From positions 20,251 through 84,250 of the forward strand of contig NZ_RFAR01000028.1 in assembly GCF_003693445.1 (NCBI RefSeq): DNA of 64,000 nucleotides, given 5' to 3'. The stretch's first letter is position 1, and every line of letters begins with the position of its first letter. The position numbers and the translations under genes were made by a program. This document shows positions 7,654 to 17,798 of the stretch, in pieces. The DNA is from Aquitalea palustris. GTDB lineage: Bacteria > Pseudomonadota > Gammaproteobacteria > Burkholderiales > Chromobacteriaceae. The notes below the pieces were generated by a model. It ran no database searches and was not told the DNA's origin. It was given only the letters and a program-made list of their open reading frames with translations.

Positions 7654-10482
7654 ATGATGCAATCCATGTACAGTCATTCCTACCTGTTCGGTGGGAATGC
7701 ACCGTTCATCGAGGAACTGTACGAACAGTACCTCGCTGATGCGAATTCGGTTCCAGCCGAATGGCGTGAATACTTCGACAAGCTGGCCCAGGCTCCGGGC
7801 GCAGCCGAGCGCGATGTACCACACATGCCCATCCAGGAATCCTTCATTCAACTGGCCAAGAAACCGGCCAGCGGCCCGCGCAACAGCAGCGGCGGCGAAT
7901 GGGAAACCATGCAAAAGCAGGTGGGTGTGCTGAAGCTGATTTCGGCCTACCGCGTACTGGGTTCCCGTCAGGCCAACCTCGACCCGCTCAAGCGCATGGA
8001 TCAGGAAACCCTGCGCGAGCTGGATCCGGTCAAGCATGGCCTGACCGATGCCGACATGGCGGTGCAGTTCAATGTGGGCTCGCTGGTGGCTCCGCAGAAG
8101 CTGCCGCTGTCCGACATCCTGTCGCGCCTGAAGCAGACCTACTGCGGCAATATCGGCCTGGAGTTCATGCACATCACCAAGTCGGACGAGAAGCACTGGG
8201 TACAGAAGCGCTTTGAAGGCGATCTGTCCACCCCGCGCTACGACGCCGGCAAAAAACTGCGCATTCTCAAGCAGATCACGGCGGCCGAGACCCTGGAACG
8301 CTATCTGCATACCAAATACGTTGGCCAGAAACGCTTCTCGCTGGAAGGCGGCGAATCGACCATCGCTGCGCTGGATCACCTGATTCACAACGCCACCTCG
8401 GTCGGCGTGCAGGAACTGATCATCGGCATGGCCCACCGTGGCCGTCTGAACGTGCTGGTGAACACCCTGGGCAAGCAGCCGCGCGACCTGTTCGCCGAAT
8501 TCGAAGGCAAGGCTGCCCAGCAAATGGCTTCCGGCGACGTGAAGTACCACATGGGTTTCTCCTCCGACATCCCCACGGCCAATGGCCCGATGCACGTGTC
8601 GCTGGCGTTCAACCCGTCCCACCTGGAAATCGTCAACCCGGTGGTGGAAGGTTCGGTACGCGCCCGTCAGGATCGTCGCAAGGACAACGAGCGCAAGTGC
8701 GCCGTGCCGGTGCTGATCCACGGTGACTCCGCCTTTGGCGGCCTGGGTGTCAACCAGGGTACTTTCAACCTGTCGCAGACCCGTGGCTACGGTACCGGCG
8801 GTACCATCCACATCGTCATCAACAACCAGGTGGGTTTCACCACCTCGGACACGCGCGACATGCGTTCCACCCTGTACTGTACCGATGTGGCCAAGATGGT
8901 CGAAGCGCCCATCCTGCACGTCAACGGTGATGATCCGGAAGCCGTCTGCTACGTGATGCAGGCCGCGCTGGACTACCGCATGCAGTTCAACAAGGACGTG
9001 GTCATCGACCTGGTCTGCTACCGCAAACTGGGCCACAACGAAGGTGATGATCCCTTCCTGACCCAGCCGATGATGTACAAGAAGATTGCCAAGCATCAGG
9101 GCGTGCGCGCCATGTATGCCGAGCGTCTGGTACAGGAAGGCGTGCTGAAGGCCGAAGAAGCCGAAGGCATGATCCAGGCCTACCGCGACGCGCTGGACAA
9201 GGGCGAGCACGTGGAACAGACCGCGCTCACCAACTACAAGCGCGAACACGCTCTGGACTGGAGCCAGTATCTGGGCACCCACTGGGCACACCCCACCGAT
9301 ACCTCGCTGCCGCGCGCTGACATCCAGCGCCTGACCGAGAAGTTCACCACCTTGCCGGAAGGCTTCAAGCTGCACCCGACCGTGCAGAAGGTGCTGGCCG
9401 CCCGCAAGGCGATGGCTGCCGGTGAACAGAATGCCGACTGGGGCATGGCCGAGACCCTGGCCTACGCTTCGCTGGTAACCAATGGTTTTGGTGTACGCCT
9501 GTCCGGTGAAGACTCCGGCCGTGGCACCTTCTCCCATCGCCATGCCGTGCTGCACGACCAGAACCGCGAGCGCTGGGACCAGGGTTCCTATGTACCGCTG
9601 CGCAATATGTCGGACAACCAGGCCGAATTCCTGGTGATCGACTCCATCCTGAACGAAGAAGCCGTGCTGGCCTACGAATATGGCTACGCCTGTTCCGCTC
9701 CGGACCAGCTGGTGATCTGGGAAGCCCAGTTCGGCGACTTCGCCAACGGCGCCCAGGTGGCGATTGACCAGTTCATCTCCTCTGGCGAAACCAAGTGGGG
9801 CCGTCTGTGTGGCCTGACCACCATCCTGCCGCACGGCTACGATGGCCAGGGTCCGGAACACTCCTCCGCCCGTCTGGAACGCTGGCTGCAACTGTGCGCC
9901 GAGCACAATATGCAGATCGTGATGCCGTCCGAAGCCAGCCAGATGTTCCACATGCTGCGCCGTCAGGTGCTGCGTCCGTATCGCAAGCCGCTGGTGATCT
10001 TCCTGTCCAAGCGTCTGCTGCGCTTCAAGGACTCCATGAGCCCGATCGAAGCCTTTACCAACGGCAGCTTCCGCCCGGTGATCGGCGATGCCGTGGTGCA
10101 GGATCCGAAGAAGGTGAAGCGCGTGGTGCTGTGTGCCGGTCAGGTGTATTACGACCTGGCCGCCGGCCGCAAGGACAAGGGTATGGAAGACGACATCGCC
10201 ATCGTGCGTATCGAGCAGTTGTATCCCTTCCCGACCGAGCAGGTAGCCGCCGAACTGGCACGCTTCCCGCAAGCCAAGGAAGTGATGTGGGTGCAGGAAG
10301 AGCCGCGTAACCAGGGTGCCTGGTACCAGATTCGCCATCGCCTGGAAGGTCTGCTGAGCGGCAAGCAGTTCTTGTCGTTCGCTGGTCGTCCGTCCTCTGC
10401 TTCCCCGGCCGTAGGCTATATGAGCAAGCACGTTGCCCAGCTCAAGTCCTTCGTCGAAGAAGCTATGACGATTGCCAAGTAA
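7654..10482 (+). CDS. sucA: 2-oxoglutarate dehydrogenase E1 component
   Basis: Thiamine-diphosphate enzyme that decarboxylates 2-oxoglutarate and passes the succinyl group to the E2 lipoyl domain. The 942 residues begin with the E1o N-terminal signature (YLFGGNAPFIEELYEQYLADANSVPAEWREYF). Central motifs include GMAHRGRLNVL, HGDSAFGG and LGHNEGDDP, and the transketolase-like C-terminal half has HGYDGQGPEHSSARLERWLQL. ATG 7654 and 7657 are adjacent, after an AAAGGG ribosome site. It is the first gene after the gltA terminator, with a 183-bp upstream gap that should hold its promoter. Confidence 0.98.
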   Translation: MMQSMYSHSYLFGGNAPFIEELYEQYLADANSVPAEWREYFDKLAQAPGAAERDVPHMPIQESFIQLAKKPASGPRNSSGGEWETMQKQVGVLKLISAYRVLGSRQANLDPLKRMDQETLRELDPVKHGLTDADMAVQFNVGSLVAPQKLPLSDILSRLKQTYCGNIGLEFMHITKSDEKHWVQKRFEGDLSTPRYDAGKKLRILKQITAAETLERYLHTKYVGQKRFSLEGGESTIAALDHLIHNATSVGVQELIIGMAHRGRLNVLVNTLGKQPRDLFAEFEGKAAQQMASGDVKYHMGFSSDIPTANGPMHVSLAFNPSHLEIVNPVVEGSVRARQDRRKDNERKCAVPVLIHGDSAFGGLGVNQGTFNLSQTRGYGTGGTIHIVINNQVGFTTSDTRDMRSTLYCTDVAKMVEAPILHVNGDDPEAVCYVMQAALDYRMQFNKDVVIDLVCYRKLGHNEGDDPFLTQPMMYKKIAKHQGVRAMYAERLVQEGVLKAEEAEGMIQAYRDALDKGEHVEQTALTNYKREHALDWSQYLGTHWAHPTDTSLPRADIQRLTEKFTTLPEGFKLHPTVQKVLAARKAMAAGEQNADWGMAETLAYASLVTNGFGVRLSGEDSGRGTFSHRHAVLHDQNRERWDQGSYVPLRNMSDNQAEFLVIDSILNEEAVLAYEYGYACSAPDQLVIWEAQFGDFANGAQVAIDQFISSGETKWGRLCGLTTILPHGYDGQGPEHSSARLERWLQLCAEHNMQIVMPSEASQMFHMLRRQVLRPYRKPLVIFLSKRLLRFKDSMSPIEAFTNGSFRPVIGDAVVQDPKKVKRVVLCAGQVYYDLAAGRKDKGMEDDIAIVRIEQLYPFPTEQVAAELARFPQAKEVMWVQEEPRNQGAWYQIRHRLEGLLSGKQFLSFAGRPSSASPAVGYMSKHVAQLKSFVEEAMTIAK

Positions 10483-10512
10483 GTACACGCCATCACAACG
10501 AATGATATGACG

Positions 10513-10534
10513 GGGGCAGCACCGCAGCTGCCCC
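10513..10534 (+). other. Intercistronic hairpin, sucA/sucB
   Basis: Perfect arms GGGGCAGC (10513-10520) and GCTGCCCC (10527-10534) with a 6-nt loop and no T-tract. It is more likely an mRNA-stability or processing element than a terminator. Confidence 0.6.
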
Positions 10535-10549
10535 GCTCTGGAGAAGAAC

Positions 10550-11800
10550 ATGATTATTGAAGTCAAAGTCCCCCAACTGCCTGAGTCCGTTTCCGAAGCC
10601 ACGCTGATGACCTGGCACAAGAAAGCTGGCGATTTCGTCAATCGCGACGAAAACGTCATCGATCTGGAAACCGACAAGGTGGTGCTGGAACTGCCGGCAC
10701 CGCAGGCTGGTGTGATTGTTGAAATCATCGAGCAGGACGGCGCCACCGTGGTGTCCGGTCAGCTGATCGCCCGTATCGACACCGCCGCCAAGGCTGGCGA
10801 TGCCCCGGCAGCTGTTGCTGCTGCCCCGGCTGCTGCCGCACCGGCTCCGGTTCAGGCTGCTCCGGCCGCTGCACCGGGTGGCGCTGCCATGCCGTCCGCT
10901 GCCAAGCTGGCCGCCGAAACCGGCGTGAATCTGGCCAATGTGGCCGGCACCGGCCGTGACGGTCGTGTGCTGAAGGAAGACGTACAGGCTGCTGCCGCTG
11001 CACCGTCGCAAGCCGGTCCGGTACTGGCTGCTGCTGGCAATGCCGGCGTGGCACTGGCTGCTACCCCGGCTGCCGTGAACGTGTCTGCCGTGCTGGGTGA
11101 CCGTCCGGAACAGAGCGTACCGATGTCCCGCCTGCGTCAGCGCGTGGCCGAGCGTCTGGTGATGAGCCAGCAGACCAACGCCATCCTCACCACCTTCAAC
11201 GAAGTGAACATGAAGCCGCTGATGGACCTGCGCGCGCGCTACAAGGATCGCTTCGAGAAGGAACACGGCGTGAAGCTGGGTTTCATGGGCTTCTTCGTCA
11301 AGGCCGTGGTGGCCGCGCTGAAGAAATACCCCATCGTCAATGCTTCGGTTGATGGCAACAACATCATCTACCACGGTTACTTCGACATCGGCGTGGCCGT
11401 AGGCAGCCCGCGTGGTCTGGTGGTGCCGGTCATCCGCAATGCCGACCAGCTGAGCCTGGCCGAGATCGAAAAGCAGATCGCCGACTTCGGCAAGCGCGCC
11501 CAGGAAGGCAAGCTGACCGTGGAAGAGCTGACTGGCGGTACCTACACCATTTCCAATGGCGGTACTTTCGGTTCCATGATGTCCACTCCCATCATCAACC
11601 CGCCGCAATCGGCCATTCTGGGCATGCACGCCACCAAGGAGCGTGCCGTGGTTGAGAATGGTCAAGTTGTCGTGCGCCCGATGATGTACCTTGCACAGTC
11701 GTACGACCACCGCATCATCGATGGTCGCGAAGCGGTACTGAGCCTGGTGGCCATCAAGGACGCCATCGAAGATCCGGCTCGCCTGATCCTGGACCTGTAA
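10550..11800 (+). CDS. sucB: Dihydrolipoyl succinyltransferase (E2 of 2-oxoglutarate dehydrogenase)
   Basis: Transfers the succinyl group from lipoamide to CoA and forms the core of the complex. Domain order in 416 residues: lipoyl domain (1-77, lipoylated K43 in ETDKVVLE), Ala/Pro-rich linker, E1/E3-binding domain (about 105-142, [21 protein letters not shown]), second Ala-rich linker, and catalytic domain ending in [12 protein letters not shown] with H387 and D391. A single lipoyl domain plus [11 protein letters not shown] fits succinyl- rather than acetyl-transferase. The start follows GGAGAAG. Confidence 0.97.
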   Translation: MIIEVKVPQLPESVSEATLMTWHKKAGDFVNRDENVIDLETDKVVLELPAPQAGVIVEIIEQDGATVVSGQLIARIDTAAKAGDAPAAVAAAPAAAAPAPVQAAPAAAPGGAAMPSAAKLAAETGVNLANVAGTGRDGRVLKEDVQAAAAAPSQAGPVLAAAGNAGVALAATPAAVNVSAVLGDRPEQSVPMSRLRQRVAERLVMSQQTNAILTTFNEVNMKPLMDLRARYKDRFEKEHGVKLGFMGFFVKAVVAALKKYPIVNASVDGNNIIYHGYFDIGVAVGSPRGLVVPVIRNADQLSLAEIEKQIADFGKRAQEGKLTVEELTGGTYTISNGGTFGSMMSTPIINPPQSAILGMHATKERAVVENGQVVVRPMMYLAQSYDHRIIDGREAVLSLVAIKDAIEDPARLILDL

Positions 11801-11822
11801 TACCGGGTCTGTAATGTCTGTT

Positions 11823-11844
11823 GGCCGCAAGCGCGCTTGCGGCC
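11823..11844 (+). other. Perfect 22-bp inverted repeat, sucB/small ORF junction
   Basis: The arms GGCCGCAAGCG and CGCTTGCGGCC form a complete self-complementary 22-mer just after sucB. The stem would be very stable but only ACTTTG follows, so a transcript-stabilising or attenuating hairpin is more likely than a full terminator. Confidence 0.65.
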
Positions 11845-11868
11845 ACTTTGAATAATGTGAACGGAGAA

Positions 11869-12057
11869 ATGATGATTTTGCCTGATTGGCTGTATGCGGT
11901 AGCTTCCATCCTGGCTGGTGTGGCCATTGCGGTACTGACCTGGAAGAAGCATCAGCGCGGTATTCGCGAAGACCGCTACAGCCTGGTGGGCAAGCTCATC
12001 ATCGCCGTGTTCATGATTGCTTTCGGGATCTTGCTGTTCAAGGTCGGCAAGTTCTGA
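11869..12057 (+). CDS. Small two-helix membrane protein of the 2-oxoglutarate dehydrogenase operon
   Basis: Unrecognised 62-residue protein. The ATG at 11869 (or 11872) follows CGGAGAA at ideal spacing. It has a first hydrophobic helix ([18 protein letters not shown]), a basic loop ([12 protein letters not shown]) and a second helix ([17 protein letters not shown]). It lies between sucB and lpd with only 13 bp to lpd, so it is co-transcribed with a cytosolic enzyme complex. A role in membrane association is possible but unsupported. Confidence 0.75.
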   Translation: MMILPDWLYAVASILAGVAIAVLTWKKHQRGIREDRYSLVGKLIIAVFMIAFGILLFKVGKF

Positions 12058-12070
12058 TCAAGGAAAATCA

Positions 12071-13504
12071 ATGAGCCAACAGTTTGATGTCGTCGTTATC
12101 GGCGGCGGCCCCGGCGGTTATGTGGCTGCCATTCGTGCAGCCCAGCTGGGTTTCAATACCGCTTGCGTGGATGCCTTCAAGAACCCGGAAGGCAAGCCTT
12201 CGCTGGGTGGCACCTGCCTGAACGTGGGTTGCATCCCGTCCAAGGCACTGCTGCAGTCCTCGGAAAACTTCCACGCGGTACAGCACGACTTTGCCAAGCA
12301 CGGCATCACCGTGTCCGGTGCCAAGATGGACGTGGCCGCCATGCTGGAGCGCAAGACCGGCATCATCACCAAGAACGCCGCGGGTATCAGCTTCCTGTTT
12401 AAGAAGAACAAGGTTGCCAACATCCATGGCCTGGCCGCCCTCAAGGGCCGTCAGGGCGACAAGTGGCTGATTGAAGTCACCGACAATGGTGCCGTGGTGG
12501 ACACGCTGGAAGCGACCAACGTCATCATCGCCACCGGTTCCAGCCCGCGTCAGCTGCCGGGCCTGGCTACCGACAACCACATGGTGCTGGACAACGAAGG
12601 CGCACTGGCGCTGACCGCCGTACCGAAGCGCCTGGGTGTGATCGGCGCTGGTGTGATCGGCCTGGAAATGGGTAGTGTGTGGAAGCGTCTGGGCGCGGAA
12701 GTGACCATTCTGGAAGCCGCACCGACCTTCCTCGGCGCTGCCGACCAGCAGATCGCCAAGGAAGCCTTCAAGACCCTGACCAAGGACACCGGTCTGGATA
12801 TCAAGCTGGGCGTGAAGATTGGCGAAATCAAGGCCACCAAGAAACACGTTACCGTTCACTACGAGCTGAACGGCGAAGCCGTGGCTGCCGAGTTTGATAA
12901 GCTGATCGTTTCCATCGGTCGCGTGCCGAACACTGCCGGTCTGGGTGCCGAGGCTGTTGGCCTGCAACTGGACGAGCGTGGTTTTGTTGCCGTGGACGAC
13001 CACTGCCACACCAATCTGCCGGGTATCTGGGCGATTGGCGACGTGGTACGTGGCCCGATGCTGGCGCACAAGGCTTCCGAAGAAGGCGTGGCCGTGGCAG
13101 AGCGTATCGCCGGCCAGAAGCCGCATGTCGATTTCGGCGTGATTCCGTGGGTGATCTACACCTCGCCGGAAATCGCCTGGGTAGGCAAGACCGAAGAGCA
13201 GCTCAAGGCTGAAGGCATCGAATACAAGAAGGGTACTTCCGGTTTTGCTGCCAACGGTCGCGCGCTGGGTCTGGGTCAGGCACAGGGCACGGTGAAGATC
13301 CTGGCTGATGCCAAGACCGACCGCATCCTCGGCCTGCACATGATCGGCCCGATGGTGTCCGAGCTGGTGACCGAAGGCGTGGTATCGATGGAATTCAAGG
13401 CCGCCAGTGAAGACCTGGCGCGCATCGTGCACGCCCATCCGAGCCTGTCGGAAGTGGTACACGAAGCGGCGCTGGCTGCTGACAAGCGCGCATTGCACGG
13501 CTAA
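12071..13504 (+). CDS. lpdA: Dihydrolipoyl dehydrogenase (E3)
   Basis: FAD/NAD flavoprotein that reoxidises dihydrolipoamide. In 477 residues: FAD motif GGGPGG (11-16), redox disulfide C49/C54 in [18 protein letters not shown] motif [13 protein letters not shown], and the C-terminal active-site [14 protein letters not shown] (H456, E461). ATG 12071 follows AAGGAAAATCA. Its place between sucB and sucC indicates service to the 2-oxoglutarate complex, though E3 is usually shared with other complexes. Confidence 0.97.
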   Translation: MSQQFDVVVIGGGPGGYVAAIRAAQLGFNTACVDAFKNPEGKPSLGGTCLNVGCIPSKALLQSSENFHAVQHDFAKHGITVSGAKMDVAAMLERKTGIITKNAAGISFLFKKNKVANIHGLAALKGRQGDKWLIEVTDNGAVVDTLEATNVIIATGSSPRQLPGLATDNHMVLDNEGALALTAVPKRLGVIGAGVIGLEMGSVWKRLGAEVTILEAAPTFLGAADQQIAKEAFKTLTKDTGLDIKLGVKIGEIKATKKHVTVHYELNGEAVAAEFDKLIVSIGRVPNTAGLGAEAVGLQLDERGFVAVDDHCHTNLPGIWAIGDVVRGPMLAHKASEEGVAVAERIAGQKPHVDFGVIPWVIYTSPEIAWVGKTEEQLKAEGIEYKKGTSGFAANGRALGLGQAQGTVKILADAKTDRILGLHMIGPMVSELVTEGVVSMEFKAASEDLARIVHAHPSLSEVVHEAALAADKRALHG

Positions 13505-13512
13505 TTGCCGTG

Positions 13513-13537
13513 GGGCCGTGTACAATTCACACGGCCC
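13513..13537 (+). other. Intercistronic hairpin, lpd/sucC
   Basis: Perfect 9-bp arms GGGCCGTGT and ACACGGCCC with a 7-nt loop, 8 bp after the lpd stop. No T-tract follows. About 130 bp further on sucC begins, so the gap could also hold an internal promoter. Confidence 0.55.
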
Positions 13538-13671
13538 AAAAGAGGGTATGGGGCAGGACCTGCCGCGAGAACAGGTTCGCCCCGATACATTAGGGTTGAG
13601 GAAGCGACCAAGGAATAGAGACGTTGGCCAGACAGGGCCCCGCCATCATTTCCACCGAAAGGAAACCATAG

Positions 13672-14841
13672 ATGAACCTGCACGAATACCAAGCGAAAGA
13701 GCTGCTGGCCAAATACGGCTTGCCGGTACAACAGGGCATTCTGGCCACTACGCCGGAAGAAGCCGCTGCCGCTTATGACAAACTGGGCGGCAAGTTTGCC
13801 GTCGTCAAGGCCCAGGTGCATGCCGGTGGCCGTGGCAAGGCCGGTGGTGTCAAAGTGGTGAAGAGCCGCGAAGAAGCCGCTGAAGTTGCCAAGAGCCTGA
13901 TCGGTATCAATCTGGTGACCTACCAGACCGATGCCGCTGGCCAGCCGGTCAACAGCGTGTTGGTGTGCGAAGACATGTACCCGGTACAGCGTGAACTGTA
14001 CCTGGGCGCCGTAGTGGACCGTGGCAGCCAGCGCGTTGTGTTCATGGTCTCCACCGAAGGCGGCGTGGAAATCGAAAAAGTAGCCGAAGAAACCCCGGAA
14101 AAGATCATCAAGATCGAAATCAACCCGCTGGTGGGCATGCAGCCCTTCCAGGCGCGTGATGCCGCTTTTGCCCTGGGTCTGTCCGGTTCGCAGATTGCTG
14201 CTTTCAGCAAGCTGATGCTGGGTGCTTACCAGGCTTTCGTGGAAAACGATTTCGCCCTGTTCGAAGTAAACCCGCTGGCGCTGCGTGAAAACGGCGAACT
14301 GGCCTGCGTTGATGGCAAGATCAACCTGGACTCCAACGCCCTGTACCGTCACCCGGCCCTGCTGGCCCAGCGCGACAAGTCGCAGGAAAACGAACGCGAA
14401 GTGAAAGCTTCCGAGTTCGACCTGAACTACGTAGCCCTGGAAGGCAATATCGGCTGCATGGTGAACGGTGCTGGCCTGGCCATGGCCACCATGGACATCA
14501 TCAAGCTGAAGGGTGGCCAGCCGGCCAACTTCCTGGACGTGGGTGGTGGTGCGACCAAGGACCGCGTGATCGAAGCCTTCAAGCTGATCCTGGCCGATGA
14601 TTCGGTCAAGGGCGTGCTGATCAACATCTTCGGCGGCATCGTTCGCTGCGACATGATTGCCGAAGCCATCATCGCTGCGGTGAAGGAAGTAAACGTGACC
14701 GTGCCGGTCGTTGTGCGCCTGGAAGGCAACAACGCCGAATTGGGCGCCAAGATTCTGGATGACTCCGGCCTGAAGCTGGTTTCCGCCCAGGGCCTGAACG
14801 ACGCAGCCGAGAAGATCGTTGCTGCCGTTGCTGCGCTTTAA
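13672..14841 (+). CDS. sucC: Succinyl-CoA synthetase, beta subunit
   Basis: With SucD converts succinyl-CoA to succinate with substrate-level phosphorylation. Its 389 residues begin with the ATP-grasp signature [19 protein letters not shown] and include [20 protein letters not shown] and the C-terminal [17 protein letters not shown]. The ribosome site GAAAGGAAACC precedes ATG 13672. It is followed after 27 bp by sucD. Confidence 0.98.
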   Translation: MNLHEYQAKELLAKYGLPVQQGILATTPEEAAAAYDKLGGKFAVVKAQVHAGGRGKAGGVKVVKSREEAAEVAKSLIGINLVTYQTDAAGQPVNSVLVCEDMYPVQRELYLGAVVDRGSQRVVFMVSTEGGVEIEKVAEETPEKIIKIEINPLVGMQPFQARDAAFALGLSGSQIAAFSKLMLGAYQAFVENDFALFEVNPLALRENGELACVDGKINLDSNALYRHPALLAQRDKSQENEREVKASEFDLNYVALEGNIGCMVNGAGLAMATMDIIKLKGGQPANFLDVGGGATKDRVIEAFKLILADDSVKGVLINIFGGIVRCDMIAEAIIAAVKEVNVTVPVVVRLEGNNAELGAKILDDSGLKLVSAQGLNDAAEKIVAAVAAL

Positions 14842-14868
14842 TCACCTGCACCGCATAAGGATTTCAAA

Positions 14869-15753
14869 ATGAGCGTATTGGTAAACAAAGACACCAAAGT
14901 GCTGGTGCAAGGTTTCACCGGCAAGAACGGTACCTTCCACGCCGAACAGGCACTGAAGGTTGGCACCAAGGTAGTGGGTGGCGTGACCCCGGGCAAGGGC
15001 GGTTCCGAGCATCTGGGCCTGCCGGTGTTCAACACCATGAAGGACGCCGTGCGTCAAACCCAGGCTGATGCCTCGGTCATCTACGTACCGGCAGCTTTTG
15101 CCAAGGATTCCATCCTGGAAGCCATCGACAGCGGCGTGAAGCTGATTGTCTGCATCACCGAAGGCGTGCCCACCCTGGACATGCTGTACGTGAAAAAGGC
15201 CGTGGACGAAGCCGGCATCCGCCTGATCGGCCCGAACTGCCCGGGTATCATTACCCCGGGTGAGTGCAAGATCGGCATCATGCCGTGGCATATCCACAAT
15301 CCGGGCCGCATCGGTATCGTGTCCCGTTCCGGCACCCTGACCTACGAAGCCGTGGCACAAACCACCGCCCTGGGTCTGGGTCAGTCCACCTGCATCGGTA
15401 TCGGCGGCGACCCGATCCCGGGTACCAGCCACATCGACGCCCTGAAACTGTTCCAGGACGATCCGGATACCGACGCCATCGTGATGATCGGTGAAATCGG
15501 TGGTACCGCTGAAGAAGAAGCAGCTGAATTTGCCAAGGCCTACGTGACCAAGCCGGTAGTCGGCTACATCGCCGGTGTGACTGCTCCCAAGGGCAAGCGC
15601 ATGGGCCACGCCGGTGCCATCATCTCTGGCGGCAAGGGTACAGCCGAAGAGAAGTTCAAGGCTTTCGAGCGTGCAGGCATTGCCTACACCCGCAGCCCGG
15701 CCGAAATCGGCAAGACCATGTTCGAACTGCTGAAAAGCAAGGGCATGATCTAA
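14869..15753 (+). CDS. sucD: Succinyl-CoA synthetase, alpha subunit
   Basis: Binds CoA through its N-terminal Rossmann-like domain ([18 protein letters not shown]) and carries the phosphohistidine, H247 in [10 protein letters not shown], that relays phosphate to the beta subunit. Length 294 is normal. It follows an AAGGA ribosome site and ends the TCA cluster just before a strong terminator. Confidence 0.98.
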   Translation: MSVLVNKDTKVLVQGFTGKNGTFHAEQALKVGTKVVGGVTPGKGGSEHLGLPVFNTMKDAVRQTQADASVIYVPAAFAKDSILEAIDSGVKLIVCITEGVPTLDMLYVKKAVDEAGIRLIGPNCPGIITPGECKIGIMPWHIHNPGRIGIVSRSGTLTYEAVAQTTALGLGQSTCIGIGGDPIPGTSHIDALKLFQDDPDTDAIVMIGEIGGTAEEEAAEFAKAYVTKPVVGYIAGVTAPKGKRMGHAGAIISGGKGTAEEKFKAFERAGIAYTRSPAEIGKTMFELLKSKGMI

Positions 15754-15777
15754 TCCCTTAGCGGATAGCCGTACACT

Positions 15778-15809
15778 AAAACGCCACCCTCGGGTGGCGT
15801 TTTCTTTTT
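15778..15809 (+). terminator. Terminator of the suc operon
   Basis: Arms ACGCCACCC and GGGTGGCGT with a 2-nt centre, flanked by As and a TTTTCTTTTT tract, 25 bp after the sucD stop. Confidence 0.95.
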
Positions 15810-15906
15810 GCGCTAGAATGCAGCTTCCTGCTACCCGTGCCGGCTGAACTGCGCTGTTTGCATCAGGTCTATCAGCGCAACTTCATGATGCAAAGAAAGG
15901 ATTGTC

Positions 15907-16341
15907 ATGCGCAAATGGCTTTGTCTGCTGGTGTTGCTCACCAGTGCCTGCGGCAGTTTTCCCAGCCGGGAAGGCTATGCCCAGAAGGCTTACTACTGGC
16001 AGGGGCGGGATGCCAATGAATTGCTGGCAGTATGGGGTGCACCCAACAAGAGCATGACCATGCCCAATGGCAATACGCTGTATACCTACAGCAAGTCCTA
16101 TACCCAGCAGCAGCCGTATTTTGACAACCGCCGCTTCGAACCGGGCAGCCGCTTCACCGTGACGGAAAACGGCCAGAGCCGGGTGATCGAAACGCCGGGG
16201 CGCTGGGTCTATGACGGCACCAGCGGTGGCGGCATCCAGCACTACAGCTGCACCACCAATTTTGTGGTGAACAGCAAAACCCAGCTGGTGGAGTCCGTCA
16301 GCTTTGACGGCAATGACTGCGTGGCGGTACCCCGTCAGTAA
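15907..16341 (+). CDS. Predicted outer-membrane lipoprotein of unknown function
   Basis: The 144-residue protein starts with a lipoprotein signal (MRKWLCLLVLLTSAC, lipobox LTSAC with acylated C15). The mature part has AYYWQGRDANELLAVWGAPN and GNTLYTYSKSY, reminiscent of SmpA/OmlA-like lipoproteins in which a short helix is followed by a wGxP turn and a YxY strand; I would not assign it to that family with certainty. Two late cysteines (SCTTN, NDCVAV) could form a disulfide. A clear AAAGAAAGGA ribosome site precedes the ATG. Confidence 0.85.
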   Translation: MRKWLCLLVLLTSACGSFPSREGYAQKAYYWQGRDANELLAVWGAPNKSMTMPNGNTLYTYSKSYTQQQPYFDNRRFEPGSRFTVTENGQSRVIETPGRWVYDGTSGGGIQHYSCTTNFVVNSKTQLVESVSFDGNDCVAVPRQ

Positions 16342-16347
16342 ACCGCT

Positions 16348-16785
16348 TCAGGGCAGCTTCCATTCGCCGCTGCTGCTGAAGGGCAGGCTGGCCACGCCTT
16401 GCAAGCCCTCCAGCCGTCCCTGCAACTGGTAATCGAGCTTGCCCGGGCCATTCACTGCCTTGCCCAGCTGCCTCAGCCAGCTCAGGGTGGAGGTATGTAC
16501 CCGCACGGTGATTTCAGCTTCGCCCAGTGCCGGTACGGCGATAGCCTGGTTGCTGAGGCCGCTGGCCAGGCGGTTGCCGGCGACATCCAGATCAAAGCTC
16601 AGTCCGCTGGCGCTCAGTGGCAGTCTGTTGGGGTTCTGCAGCCGCAGGGTGACATCGAAGTTCTGTTCCAGCAGGGTGGATGCGGCTGGATGGATGTCAA
16701 CCAGGCTGACCTGCGGCTTTTGCAGGCCCAGCGTGCTGCAGCCGGCCAGCCACAGGCAAACGAGCAGGGCAAGGCAGTGTTTCAT
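16348..16785 (-). CDS. LEA14-like (WHy-domain) lipoprotein
   Basis: The 145-residue protein has a lipoprotein signal MKHCLALLVCLWLAGC, then a beta-sandwich LEA type 2 / WHy pattern (PQVSLVDIHP..., LRLQNPNRLPLSASGLSFDLDVAGNRLASG). Such domains occur in small envelope lipoproteins and are linked to desiccation or stress tolerance in some organisms; function here is unknown. I chose ATG 16785 because AAGGA lies 6 bp upstream and the signal peptide begins there. It lies 16 bp after the LysR gene on the same strand, so read-through is possible. Confidence 0.88.
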   Translation of the reverse strand: MKHCLALLVCLWLAGCSTLGLQKPQVSLVDIHPAASTLLEQNFDVTLRLQNPNRLPLSASGLSFDLDVAGNRLASGLSNQAIAVPALGEAEITVRVHTSTLSWLRQLGKAVNGPGKLDYQLQGRLEGLQGVASLPFSSSGEWKLP

Positions 16786-16801
16786 GTGCGTTCCTTGAGG
16801 G

Positions 16802-17692
16802 TTATTGCAGGCCACCCAGTACTTCCTGGGTAACGGCGATCCAGGCGCGTGCCGCATGCGACAGATAGCTGCCCTGCTGCCAGATCAGCGCCAGATGCCA
16901 GATCAGCCAGGGGTTGGATACCGGAATCACGTCGTAGAGTTCCCGGTCCAGCCTTTCCACCACCGAGCGTGGCAGCAGGGTAATCCCCAGCCGGGCGGTG
17001 ACCAGTTCAACGATAAAGTCCCAGTGTGCGCTGCGCCCGACAATATTGAGCGGCTTGCCCATCTCGCGGAAGGCATGGCTGATGCGGCTGGACAGGGTGA
17101 AGTCTTCCGGATACAGCACGAAGTCCTGGTCGGCGATATCGGGCAGGGTGACTATCGAACGGCCATGCCAGGGCGAGCCGGCCGGGGCTACCAGGCATAG
17201 CGGGTCGCGCACCACGGCAAATTGCTGAAAAATGCTGTTGTCCACCGGCAGTACCGCCACGCCGATTTCCAGTTCGCCACTGCGTACGCTGTTTTCGATG
17301 GCCAGCGCACCGTCTTCCACCATTTTCAGCTCGATGCCGGGGTAGCGTTCGCGAAAGGTGCTGACCACCGGCGCGAAAAAAGCCACGCCCACCATGGGTG
17401 GCAGGCCGACTACCAGCTCGCCACTGGAGAGCCCGGCCAGGTCATTCAGCTCGTTCTTGAGCTGGCTCATGGCCGACAGCACATCCAGCCCGCGCTCGAA
17501 CGCCACCTTGCCGGCATCGCTGAGCCGGAAGCTGCGGCCCTCGCGAATGATGAGCGGGGTGCCCAATTCTTCTTCCAGCTGCTTCACCATCTTGCTGATG
17601 GTGGGCTGGGTGACAAACAAGGCTTCTGCTGCCTTGGTGAAACTGTGCCGTTTTACCACTTCGACAAAGTAGCGCAGTGCCCGAACATCCAT
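16802..17692 (-). CDS. LysR-family regulator, CidR-like
   Basis: LysR-type transcriptional regulator of about 296 residues. The N-terminal HTH (ALRYFVEVVKRHSFTKAAEALFVTQPTISKMVKQLEEELGTPL) is followed by a periplasmic-binding-protein-like effector domain. Divergent adjacency to cidA-cidB matches CidR, which in firmicutes activates cid genes in response to acetate or overflow metabolism; that response here is inference. Start ATG 17692 is preferred (weak GGA upstream); ATG 17704 would add four residues. Confidence 0.92.
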   Translation of the reverse strand: MDVRALRYFVEVVKRHSFTKAAEALFVTQPTISKMVKQLEEELGTPLIIREGRSFRLSDAGKVAFERGLDVLSAMSQLKNELNDLAGLSSGELVVGLPPMVGVAFFAPVVSTFRERYPGIELKMVEDGALAIENSVRSGELEIGVAVLPVDNSIFQQFAVVRDPLCLVAPAGSPWHGRSIVTLPDIADQDFVLYPEDFTLSSRISHAFREMGKPLNIVGRSAHWDFIVELVTARLGITLLPRSVVERLDRELYDVIPVSNPWLIWHLALIWQQGSYLSHAARAWIAVTQEVLGGLQ

Positions 17693-17728
17693 GATTGATT
17701 CCATACAAGAATGAGTTTGATAATTTTA

Positions 17729-17743
17729 ATTCATTTTTTGAAT
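17729..17743. promoter_or_regulatory. LysR-type binding box in the cidR/cidA gap
   Basis: ATTCA-N5-TGAAT, a 15-bp dyad containing the T-N11-A signature of LysR regulators. A TATACT hexamer at 17758-17763 is a plausible -10 for cidA, which would put the box near the -35 region. Confidence 0.5.
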
Positions 17744-17798
17744 GAAATGGCGGCGACTATACTCGATTCACGTTTCCTGGTTGCGGAGTGACCGGATC

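Noticed and set aside
7558..10746. A 1062-codon open frame on the minus strand opposite sucA
   Set aside because: It is the antisense frame of a strongly conserved gene. Its composition (His/Gln/Val-rich) is typical of reverse-frame translation and no family is recognised.
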